Shown: positions 1 through 5,321 of the stretch, one piece after another
Layout of the letters: every line of letters begins with the position of its first letter
Position numbering within the stretch: the stretch's first letter is position 1
NCBI GenBank assembly: GCA_007135795.1
Contig: SLIE01000393.1
Span: 1 to 6,792, forward strand
Direction: 5' to 3'
Length of the DNA: 6,792 bases
Origin: Desulfobacterales bacterium
Lineage (GTDB): Bacteria; Desulfobacterota; Desulfobacteria; Desulfobacterales; Desulfosalsimonadaceae
Made by a program: the position numbers and the translations under genes
The notes under the pieces: model-generated
The model's input: the letters and a program-made list of their open reading frames with translations, nothing else
Database searches by the model: none
Told to the model about the DNA's origin: nothing

Positions 1-1929
1 GGTTTTCGGTTTGATCTGGACAAAAGCCCCGAAGTCGGTTGTCCGGACAACGGTTCCTTCAAAAACCGCCCCGATTTCAGGGTCAGAGCCGATATCAATG
101 ATCATTTGCTCCGCCGCTGACGCTTCTTCTCTGGAAAATGCGGCAATTTTCACAAGCCCGGTATCGTCTATGGATATCTGGGTGTTGGTTTCCGTTTGCA
201 GCGCCCTGATGTTTTTCCCCCCGGGTCCGATAATTTCACCGATTTTCTCGGGGTTTACCTTCACTGAAACCACTATGGGTGCATAGGGGGAAAGGTCTTC
301 CCGGTGACGACTGATCGTTTCTTCCATTTTTTCAAGAATATGAAGCCTTCCCGCTTTTGCCTGTTCAAGCGCTTTTTCCATTATCTGGCGTGAAAGTTCC
401 TTGATTTTGATATCCATCTGCAACGCGGTAATACCTTCTTTCGTACCCGCCACCTTGAAGTCCATATCGCCGAAATGATCTTCGTCTCCAAGGATGTCCG
501 AAAGGATGAAGGTTTGATCGTTCTCTGCGATAAGTCCCATGGCGATCCCGGATACAGGGCCTTTGACGGGAATACCACCGTCCATCATGGCCATGGACGA
601 AGCGCATACGGTTGCCATGGATGAAGATCCATTAGATTCCAGAACTTCTGCAACAAGCCGGATGGTATAGTCAAAATCCGCCTTGTCCGGCAGGACTTTT
701 TCAAGCGCCCGCCTGGCAAGTGCGCCATGGCCGATATCACGACGGCTCGGTCCCATGAAGCGCTTCACTTCACCGACGGAGTATGGCGGAAAGTTGTAGT
801 GCAACATGAAAGCGGAGGTTTCGTCACCAACAAGCGTTTCAATTCGCTGTTCGTCATGGCTTGAACCGAGAGTCAACGCTGACAGGACTTGGGTTTCGCC
901 ACGGGTGAATAGCGCGCTGCCGTGAACACGAGGCAAAACAGCCGTTTCACAGATGATGGATCTTACTTCATCAAGTTTCCGGTCTCCTATTCTGCGCTGT
1001 TGTGTGACGATCATATTTCTTGAAATAGATTTTACGAGATCTCCGTAGATTTCATATACCTCGGATTTACGATCCTCGTATTCCTCGCCAAGTGTTGCCA
1101 GGACTTCTTTTTTTGCAAGCGATAGGGCTTCCCGGCGTTCGAGTTTATAAGGAATGTCGATTGCGGCCAGGATTTTATCCGTTGCAATCTCTGCGACACT
1201 TTTTACAAGTTCCGCATTTTTTTCCGGCGAGATGAATTCGCGCTTGGGTTTCCCGATACTTTCCCGGAGTTTTTCCTGGAGATCGATGATGGGTTGCATC
1301 TGCTGGTGACCAAAGAAAATGGCTTCAATCATGTCGGCCTCGGAGACGAAATCGCCGCCCCCTTCAACCATGATGATGCCTGTTCTGGAGCCTGCCACAA
1401 TCATATTGATATCGGATTGTTCGGTTTGTTCGATGGATGGATTGATAATAAACTGACCGTTCAGTCGCCCGACGCGAACGCTTGCAATAGGCCCCTGAAA
1501 GGGAATGTCAGAAATCTCGAGGGCAGCGGAAGTGCCGATCATGGCAAGGATGTCAGGCTCATGAACCTTGTCCATGGAAAGTACCGTTGCAATGACCTGG
1601 GTTTCGTAATTGTACCCCTTGGGAAAAAGAGGGCGAATGGGTCTGTCCGTAAGCCTGGCGGTGAGTGTCTCTTTTTCGCTGGGTCGTCCGATTTCGCGGC
1701 GGAAATAGTTGCCTGGAATCCGTCCGGCAGAATAGATTTTTTCCTGGTAATCAACACTCAAAGGCAGAAAATTAGCGTTCGGGTTTGGTTCATCAGCCGA
1801 AGAAACGGTAACCAGCACGACGGTTTCACCGTACTGTACAACCACGGAACCGGAGGCCTGCTTGGCCAGTTTGCCCGCTTGTATACTGAGTGTTTCATCA
1901 CCGATTTCGGTTTTAAATAAAATTTCCAT
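1..1929 (-). CDS. pnp: Polyribonucleotide nucleotidyltransferase (PNPase), C-terminus outside window
   Basis: PNPase is the trimeric phosphorolytic 3'-to-5' exoribonuclease of mRNA decay. The visible part is 643 residues, uninterrupted to the window edge; about 700 is usual, so only the end of the S1 domain is missing. The first RNase PH-like core includes the RNA-contacting [14 protein letters not shown] (74-87). It is followed by an all-helical linker. The second, catalytic core has [16 protein letters not shown] (331-346), RR at 396-397, the phosphate-binding S435-S437, and the catalytic D484, D490 and K492, matching E. coli D486, D492 and K494. The KH domain has GPGGKN (568-573), and the S1 domain begins with [14 protein letters not shown] (about 624-637). 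The start has a good AGGAG. The segment before the second core reads RRIGDR (312-317), where R-x-DGR is usual. The gene lies 430 bp from rpsO and probably has its own promoter and a structured leader. Confidence 0.98.
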   Translation of the reverse strand, partial: MEILFKTEIGDETLSIQAGKLAKQASGSVVVQYGETVVLVTVSSADEPNPNANFLPLSVDYQEKIYSAGRIPGNYFRREIGRPSEKETLTARLTDRPIRPLFPKGYNYETQVIATVLSMDKVHEPDILAMIGTSAALEISDIPFQGPIASVRVGRLNGQFIINPSIEQTEQSDINMIVAGSRTGIIMVEGGGDFVSEADMIEAIFFGHQQMQPIIDLQEKLRESIGKPKREFISPEKNAELVKSVAEIATDKILAAIDIPYKLERREALSLAKKEVLATLGEEYEDRKSEVYEIYGDLVKSISRNMIVTQQRRIGDRKLDEVRSIICETAVLPRVHGSALFTRGETQVLSALTLGSSHDEQRIETLVGDETSAFMLHYNFPPYSVGEVKRFMGPSRRDIGHGALARRALEKVLPDKADFDYTIRLVAEVLESNGSSSMATVCASSMAMMDGGIPVKGPVSGIAMGLIAENDQTFILSDILGDEDHFGDMDFKVAGTKEGITALQMDIKIKELSRQIMEKALEQAKAGRLHILEKMEETISRHREDLSPYAPIVVSVKVNPEKIGEIIGPGGKNIRALQTETNTQISIDDTGLVKIAAFSREEASAAEQMIIDIGSDPEIGAVFEGTVVRTTDFGAFVQIKPKT

Positions 1930-1935
1930 TGTTTA

Positions 1936-1940
1936 CTCCT
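1936..1940 (-). promoter_or_regulatory. Shine-Dalgarno site of pnp
   Basis: AGGAG lies 6 nt before the ATG at 1929-1927. It fixes the pnp start and excludes the out-of-frame ATG further upstream at 1961. Confidence 0.85.
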
Positions 1941-2076
1941 GTTCACAACCCGTTTCCTCAAATTTCATACCTGCTGTAATGACCAACTGAAAATCCGCGG
2001 TTGCGCGTATGTGCGTATTTGTTTTGTATGATGCGGCCCGTTTTGTAAAAAATATACAATTGCCTGAACAATGTCT

Positions 2077-2151
2077 TCGGCCGGCGTTAAGTTAATTGCA
2101 AGATAAAACCTGCTTCCCGCAAGTTAAGATTCATCTTGCTGAACCGGCCGA
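2077..2151 (-). promoter_or_regulatory. Long base-paired hairpin in the pnp leader
   Basis: The outer arms are perfect 8-bp complements, TCGGCCGG (2151-2144) and CCGGCCGA (2084-2077). Nested inside is a perfect 7-bp stem of GCAAGAT and ATCTTGC (2139-2133 with 2104-2098), and a small CTT/AAG stem sits at the tip. The structure would start about 17 nt from the predicted pnp 5' end. No U-tract follows, so it is not an intrinsic terminator. In E. coli the pnp leader carries a long hairpin that RNase III cuts and PNPase then uses to repress its own synthesis. Position suggests an analogous element here, but the interruptions between the stems leave RNase III cleavage uncertain. Confidence 0.5.
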
Positions 2152-2174
2152 TAATCACGTTTCTTTCAATAAAA

Positions 2175-2202
2175 AGTATAAAGTTGGATTGGGCGGCATC
2201 AA
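2175..2202 (-). promoter_or_regulatory. Candidate sigma70-type promoter for pnp
   Basis: On the minus strand, TTGATG (2202-2197, four of six matches to TTGACA) is followed after 16 bp by TATACT (2180-2175, five of six to TATAAT). Predicted initiation is near 2168, giving a leader of about 240 nt before the pnp ATG that begins close to the long hairpin at 2151. Placement immediately upstream of that hairpin supports the call. It rests on motif matching only. Confidence 0.5.
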
Positions 2203-2206
2203 TGAT

Positions 2207-2231
2207 GCGGCAGGAGTCAATCACCTGCCGC
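2207..2231 (-). repeat. GC-rich 8-bp hairpin between rpsO and the pnp promoter
   Basis: GCGGCAGG (2207-2214) and CCTGCCGC (2224-2231) are a perfect inverted repeat with a 9-nt loop. It sits about 130 nt after the rpsO stop and 4 bases before the candidate pnp -35. Without an adjacent U-tract it is not a canonical intrinsic terminator. A role as the 3'-end stabilising stem of the upstream mRNA, or as an RNA-processing site, is plausible. One arm has an alternative partner at 2192-2198. Confidence 0.5.
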
Positions 2232-2300
2232 CGATTCCATAACCTGTTTCTGATGGGTCTCTTTTGGCGACCGAAGATTCAGGCTTGGGAAGTTCATTTT

Positions 2301-2320
2301 TTATCTGACAGATAATCTGT
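2301..2320 (-). repeat. Two overlapping short palindromes downstream of rpsO
   Basis: TTATCT and AGATAA (2301-2306 and 2310-2315) pair around GAC. ACAGAT and ATCTGT (2308-2313 and 2315-2320) pair around a single base. The two share the AGAT segment and cannot form together. The transcribed strand shows an A-run, not a T-run, after them, so this is not a terminator for rpsO. It could be a protein-binding site or chance. Confidence 0.3.
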
Positions 2321-2359
2321 TAATGACACAATACCTGTCCATGCACCAATCGATCGCTG

Positions 2360-2629
2360 TTACTTGCGAATTCCCAATTGTGCAATAATGTTTCTATAGC
2401 GGGCAGGTTCCTTGCCCTTTACATAGTTTAGCAGGCGTCGGCGCTTTCCTACCATAATAAGCAGACCACGCCTGGAATGATGGTCCTTTTTGTGGGTCTT
2501 AAGATGTTCCGTAAGGTTCGTGATACGGTCCGTAAGTAACGCGATCTGAACCTCCGGTGATCCCGTGTCACTGTCATGGAGTTTGAACTTATCAATCATT
2601 TCGTGTTTTCTGGCTTCCGGTATATTCAA
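2360..2629 (-). CDS. rpsO: 30S ribosomal protein S15
   Basis: S15 is a primary-binding protein of the 30S subunit. It recognises the 16S rRNA central-domain junction and contacts the 50S subunit in an intersubunit bridge. The 89-residue product is the standard length and aligns throughout: [13 protein letters not shown] (21-33), [15 protein letters not shown] (43-57) with the rRNA-contacting H42, D49 and S52, and [11 protein letters not shown]. The start is TTG, chosen because it lies 5 nt after AGGAGG and gives the normal N-terminus. The first in-frame ATG (codon 11) would delete most of helix 1. The gene lies 59 bp after truB, with a possible promoter of its own in the truB end. S15 autoregulates its own translation in several bacteria, but the short leader here shows no structure I can match to a known S15 site. 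Confidence 0.98.
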   Translation of the reverse strand: MNIPEARKHEMIDKFKLHDSDTGSPEVQIALLTDRITNLTEHLKTHKKDHHSRRGLLIMVGKRRRLLNYVKGKEPARYRNIIAQLGIRK

Positions 2630-2634
2630 TGCTT

Positions 2635-2640
2635 CCTCCT
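2635..2640 (-). promoter_or_regulatory. Strong Shine-Dalgarno site that decides the rpsO TTG start
   Basis: A perfect AGGAGG lies 5 nt before the TTG at 2629-2627. No ATG or GTG occurs in frame between it and codon 11. The site therefore supports a TTG start and may compensate for the weak start codon. Confidence 0.85.
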
Positions 2641-2673
2641 GTGTAAATGAAATAATGAGTAATTTTTTGCAGT

Positions 2674-2682
2674 ATCATATCA
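2674..2682 (-). promoter_or_regulatory. Candidate extended -10 promoter for rpsO
   Basis: Read on the minus strand, this is TGATATGAT: a TGn extension followed by TATGAT, which matches TATAAT at five of six positions. Initiation would fall near 2667, giving a leader of about 38 nt before the rpsO TTG. No good -35 lies at 16-18 bp. A perfect TTGACA occurs nearby but only 7 bp upstream of the hexamer, so it cannot serve this -10. The motif would let rpsO be transcribed separately from the infB-truB operon, as happens in other bacteria. It rests on motif matching alone. Confidence 0.3.
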
Positions 2683-2699
2683 CAGATGTCAATGATATG
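2676..2699 (-). repeat. 7-bp inverted repeat spanning the truB stop codon
   Basis: CATATCA and TGATATG form perfect 7-bp arms (2676-2682 and 2693-2699) around a 10-nt loop that contains the truB TGA. No T-run follows on the transcribed strand, so it is unlikely to be a terminator. One arm overlaps a promoter-like extended -10 motif, so an operator role is conceivable but unproven. Confidence 0.4.
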
Positions 2700-3633
2700 G
2701 AAATACGCAACAGTATTTATAATCAAATTTGTTTTCAGGGATATGAATTACTGCAAGCAGACGGTTATCGCGCGTTGTAATTTTCATGTACCCCTCTTGC
2801 GGAATCGTATCCTCGCAACCTGGAAAATCTTGTACGGAAAGCGTTTGCCCGTAACTGATTTTTTTTTGGAGATCACCATCCGCCATGCAGACGGGCATCT
2901 CTTTTAAAGCTTCGGACATGGGTATTATGAAACGCTCAAGTTCACCTGCGGTTTTGAGTTGTTCCAGTGTGTCAAGGTCGATAACCTTGTCGCGAGAGAA
3001 ACCGCTGCTCTCAAGCCGATCCAGTTTTCGGAGGTGTCCGCCGCATCCTAGAATCTCCCCTACATCCGAACAAATTGTTCGGATGTAGGTGCCACCGGAG
3101 CACTGAATGTCGAATTCTATATCCGGCAGTTGAATTTTTCGAATCTCAATACGTGATATATTTACTTTTCGCGCCGGTTTTTGAATAAAAGTACCATTTC
3201 TGGCATATCGATATAATGGAACGCCATTATGTTTCAACGCCGAGTACGAAGGCGGCAGTTGCTCGATGTCTCCTGTAAATTTTTGAAATGCGTTAACAAT
3301 GGCATTTTCAGAAATTTCCCCGACAGGTTTTTCAGCAAGTATTTTCCCCGTGTGATCCTGGGTGTCGGTTGTGGTTCCCACTCTCATCGTGGCGGCATAT
3401 TTTTTTCGGCCATGCAGAAAAAAGCGTGAAATTCTTGTTCCCTGGTTTACTGTGCAGACCAGCACACCAGTGGCAAATGGGTCGAGGGTGCCGGCATGGC
3501 CAACTTTATATATCCCCGGCAGACGCTTGATACGTCGTACAACTGCTGCAGATGTAATATCCGCAGGCTTATCCACGATAATGATGCCACCTGGCAAAAA
3601 ATCAGCGCTGTCGAAATTCCTGGATTTTTTCAT
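2689..3633 (-). CDS. truB: tRNA pseudouridine(55) synthase
   Basis: TruB converts U55 of the tRNA T-loop to pseudouridine and acts as a tRNA chaperone. The 314-residue product has the family's usual length. Motifs run in order: IIIVDKPADITS (17-28); GHAGTLDPFATG (45-56), where D51 is the catalytic aspartate; KKYAATMRVG with the conserved tyrosine Y79; PPSYSALKHNG (127-137); and GTYIRTI with R185, followed by GCGGHLRKLDRLESSGF. A C-terminal domain extends from about 240 to the end. The ATG lies 17 bp after the nrnA stop, with only a weak GGA about 11 nt upstream, so expression may depend on ribosomes leaving nrnA. The TGA stop lies in the loop of a perfect 7-bp inverted repeat. Confidence 0.97.
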   Translation of the reverse strand: MKKSRNFDSADFLPGGIIIVDKPADITSAAVVRRIKRLPGIYKVGHAGTLDPFATGVLVCTVNQGTRISRFFLHGRKKYAATMRVGTTTDTQDHTGKILAEKPVGEISENAIVNAFQKFTGDIEQLPPSYSALKHNGVPLYRYARNGTFIQKPARKVNISRIEIRKIQLPDIEFDIQCSGGTYIRTICSDVGEILGCGGHLRKLDRLESSGFSRDKVIDLDTLEQLKTAGELERFIIPMSEALKEMPVCMADGDLQKKISYGQTLSVQDFPGCEDTIPQEGYMKITTRDNRLLAVIHIPENKFDYKYCCVFPYH

Positions 3634-3650
3634 ATCACGTATTCCACAAC

Positions 3651-4625
3651 TTACCGGAGTCCAATGGATAAAGAAAAAAGCCGCTTTTTCAATTCCGGCA
3701 ATGTGGCATAAACCTCGAATCCGGCGGCGGATATATGACCACCACCCCCAAAAGATGCCGCAATGTTGGATACATTCACGGAACCGTCCGAGCGAAGGCT
3801 GACATGATAATGGCTTCCTGTGTGCCCGGGTTTTTTACCGTTTCTTCTTTCATAGAGCAGGGCGGCCACCTTGACGTTTTCAATTCGTTTGGCGTAGTTG
3901 ATCAGTCCATTGAGGTCGGCAATCTCGGTTCCGGAAGCACTGAGCATGTTCTGCGTAAGGGTCATTATGGAGAAAGCGCCATCTTCCGAAAGTTCAATGG
4001 TATCAAACAACATGGTTAATAGTTTGATGCGGTTAAGTGATATGGTTTCGTAAACATGATGGGCCACAGTATGGGGGTCTGCACCTGCGAGCACCATCTC
4101 ATGACTTATTCGAAATGCCTCCGGGGTGGTGTTGGAGAACCGGAATGAACCGGTATCCGCCATTATCCCCGTATAAATCGAATAGGCCATGGCCATGGTA
4201 ATCTGTATTTCCATCTTGCTGATGAGTTTATAAACAATTTCCGCGGTTGCCGATGCCTTTGCATCGATTAATTGATAATTCCCGAAGCGTGTATTGGTAA
4301 CATGATGATCAATGTTGATTACAGAAGGTATTTTACTGACGGCTTCTGAAAAATCACCGATGCGCTGCAAATCGGAGCAATCGAGGACAATCGCCGTGTC
4401 ATAGGTCTTTATATCACCGGGATCCCGTTTGATCCTGTGTATTGACGGTAAAAATTGATAAACCGCGGGCAGGGGGCTCTGATTGAAAAATTGAACTTTC
4501 TTCTTCATTGTTTCAAGTGCCAGCCCGAGTCCCAGCATGGCCCCGATGGCATCTCCATCGGGGTTGATGTGCGAAACAAGCAGAACCTGCTTACTCTTTA
4601 TCAGTTGATCGAGGATCTGTTCCAT
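3651..4625 (-). CDS. nrnA: DHH/DHHA1 phosphoesterase, NrnA-like nanoRNase / pAp phosphatase
   Basis: This is a 324-residue two-domain enzyme of the bifunctional oligoribonuclease/pAp phosphatase type. Characterised NrnA proteins degrade RNA oligomers of a few nucleotides and dephosphorylate 3'-phosphoadenosine 5'-phosphate with Mn2+. All DHH-domain metal-binding motifs are visible: HINPDGD (19-25, D23 and D25), VLDCSD with D82, the DHH triad D106-H107-H108, and GIMADTG with D157. The DHHA1 domain ends with the substrate-binding GGGGH loop (293-297). The start is the ATG with AAGGAA just upstream, inside rbfA. No later start would keep the first active-site strand, so the 35-nt overlap with rbfA is probably real and implies coupled translation. 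Grouping with pnp makes sense, because PNPase leaves short oligonucleotides that such enzymes finish. Which of the two activities dominates here cannot be read from sequence. Confidence 0.93.
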   Translation of the reverse strand: MEQILDQLIKSKQVLLVSHINPDGDAIGAMLGLGLALETMKKKVQFFNQSPLPAVYQFLPSIHRIKRDPGDIKTYDTAIVLDCSDLQRIGDFSEAVSKIPSVINIDHHVTNTRFGNYQLIDAKASATAEIVYKLISKMEIQITMAMAYSIYTGIMADTGSFRFSNTTPEAFRISHEMVLAGADPHTVAHHVYETISLNRIKLLTMLFDTIELSEDGAFSIMTLTQNMLSASGTEIADLNGLINYAKRIENVKVAALLYERRNGKKPGHTGSHYHVSLRSDGSVNVSNIAASFGGGGHISAAGFEVYATLPELKKRLFSLSIGLR

Positions 4626-4962
4626 TTTCCTTTTTCAATTGCTTCAAAACCGTATCCATGTGATCCGCATAATCGATTGATTCATCATATAAAAACCGAA
4701 GTTCCGGCATATATCGTAAATCGAGTTCCCTTGCAAGGTTCTTTTTAATAAACCCGTGCGCTTTTTTAAAACCAGCCGCTGCGTCCTCCGGGTTGCCAGG
4801 TGTTGCAAAATATACCCTGGCAAGTTTTAAATCATTGGTCATTTTAACATTGGTAATCGTAACCTGTTCGAGTCGCGGATCTTTAATGGATTTCAGCATT
4901 ATATCGAAAAGGGCGGCTTGCAGCAATCCACCGACCCTGTCTGCTCTTGTGTAAGGTTTCAT
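4591..4962 (-). CDS. rbfA: Ribosome-binding factor A
   Basis: RbfA is a KH-fold protein that binds immature 30S subunits near the 5' helix of 16S rRNA and supports late maturation, especially in the cold. The 123-residue product has the usual family length. It has the N-terminal R-A-D-R-V helix (6-9), the DPRL motif followed by VTITNVKMTNDLKLARVYF (about 28-52), and the characteristic RYMPELRFLYDESID stretch (about 83-97). The C-terminus is short, charged and probably unstructured (KKENGTDPRSTDKE). Its ATG overlaps the ylxP stop as ATGA. The nearest purine-rich site (GGAG) is about 11 nt upstream, so translation is probably coupled to ylxP. Its 3' end overlaps the next gene by 35 nt. Confidence 0.97.
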   Translation of the reverse strand: MKPYTRADRVGGLLQAALFDIMLKSIKDPRLEQVTITNVKMTNDLKLARVYFATPGNPEDAAAGFKKAHGFIKKNLARELDLRYMPELRFLYDESIDYADHMDTVLKQLKKENGTDPRSTDKE

Positions 4963-5246
4963 ATGGTTATAATCTCCACTTGCGCGTCAATAATGTGCGC
5001 AAGCGATAAATTCTCTATAAAATCAAGCATTTTATCAATTTTTGAGTTCATATTTCGTTGATCGTTGCCAACAAAGGCAAACCCGATTACAGCACGCTGG
5101 TGTACATCATTGAGGTCAACTTCAGCAATACTCACGTTATAGGTGTTCTTGGCGCGAGCAAGAATCGATTTAATGATCTTCCGCTTTTCCTTTAAGGAGT
5201 GGCAATGATCCGTGTTAAGCTTGATTGTTCCCGTTCCAATAACCAT
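4959..5246 (-). CDS. ylxP: YlxP-like DUF503 family protein
   Basis: This is a 95-residue protein of the DUF503 (YlxP-like) family. It is recognised by an N-terminal strand, then SLKEKRKIIKSIL (about 17-29) in the first helix, then the VSIAEVDLNDVHQRAVIGFAFV segment (about 38-59) and a C-terminal strand ending in a hydrophobic tail. The family is small, cytoplasmic and without an established biochemical role. Its repeated position between infB and rbfA suggests a link to translation or ribosome assembly. An in-frame TAA two codons upstream of the ATG fixes the start, yet no Shine-Dalgarno sequence is visible before it (the preceding bases are AAGTTGTAAACG). The gene follows infB by 75 bp, and its TGA overlaps the rbfA ATG as ATGA, which suggests translational coupling. 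Confidence 0.93.
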   Translation of the reverse strand: MVIGTGTIKLNTDHCHSLKEKRKIIKSILARAKNTYNVSIAEVDLNDVHQRAVIGFAFVGNDQRNMNSKIDKMLDFIENLSLAHIIDAQVEIITI

Positions 5247-5277
5247 CGTTTACAACTTGTATTTTAAAAGGAAATTG

Positions 5278-5321
5278 CGGGAGAAAGCTTTTATTGCAAC
5301 TCCCGGTTCCATTTGCTTTCT
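5278..5321 (-). repeat. Two interlocking inverted repeats in the infB-ylxP spacer
   Basis: Immediately after the infB stop codon, AGAAAGC (5321-5315) can pair with GCTTTCT (5288-5282), and CGGGAG (5305-5300) can pair with CTCCCG (5283-5278). The arms are ordered A-B-A'-B' and share two bases, so they form either alternative hairpins or an H-type pseudoknot. No U-tract follows, so this does not look like an intrinsic terminator. It ends 31 nt before the ylxP start and may affect translation or processing between the two genes. The repeats are seen directly; the function is inferred. Confidence 0.4.

Larger units (their letters stand above)
1930..2359 (-). other. 430-bp non-coding spacer between rpsO and pnp
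   Basis: No convincing gene is present on either strand. Moving in the direction of transcription, it holds two overlapping A/T-rich palindromes just after rpsO (2320-2301), a GC-rich hairpin (2231-2207), a sigma70-like promoter (2202-2175), a long leader hairpin (2151-2077), about 130 bases without clear structure, and the pnp Shine-Dalgarno. No intrinsic terminator with a U-tract was seen, so some transcripts probably read through from rpsO into pnp. Confidence 0.75.

Noticed and set aside
64..90. Apparent lack of a long open frame over the leftmost 1.9 kb, suggesting a broken gene
   Set aside because: Reading the minus strand from 1929 gives an unbroken 643-residue PNPase running off the window edge. 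It only looks absent because its stop codon lies outside.
1687..1698. Isoleucine within the first-core loop of PNPase (RREIGRP where E. coli has RREGRP)
   Set aside because: To my recollection this extra residue is common in PNPases of deltaproteobacterial type, so it is a lineage trait and not an oddity.
1294..1920. A 208-codon open frame on the plus strand
   Set aside because: It lies antisense inside pnp, whose minus-strand translation is a full, conserved PNPase. The plus-strand product shows no recognisable domain and no convincing ribosome site.
1758..1961. Minus-strand open frame starting at an ATG upstream of pnp
   Set aside because: It is out of frame with PNPase, its ATG lacks a good ribosome site, and its product is a frame-shifted reading of the PNPase N-terminus.
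2005..2018. Direct repeat GCGTAT-GT-GCGTAT
   Set aside because: Only two six-base copies occur, with no further repeats or symmetry, which is compatible with chance.
2047..2070. TATATT in the pnp leader as a second promoter
   Set aside because: No acceptable -35 lies at 16-18 bp upstream, and the segment is simply A/T-rich.
2301..2320. Possible intrinsic terminator after rpsO
   Set aside because: The palindromes are weak and the six-base T-run lies on the plus strand, so the rpsO transcript would carry an A-run, not the U-run a terminator needs.
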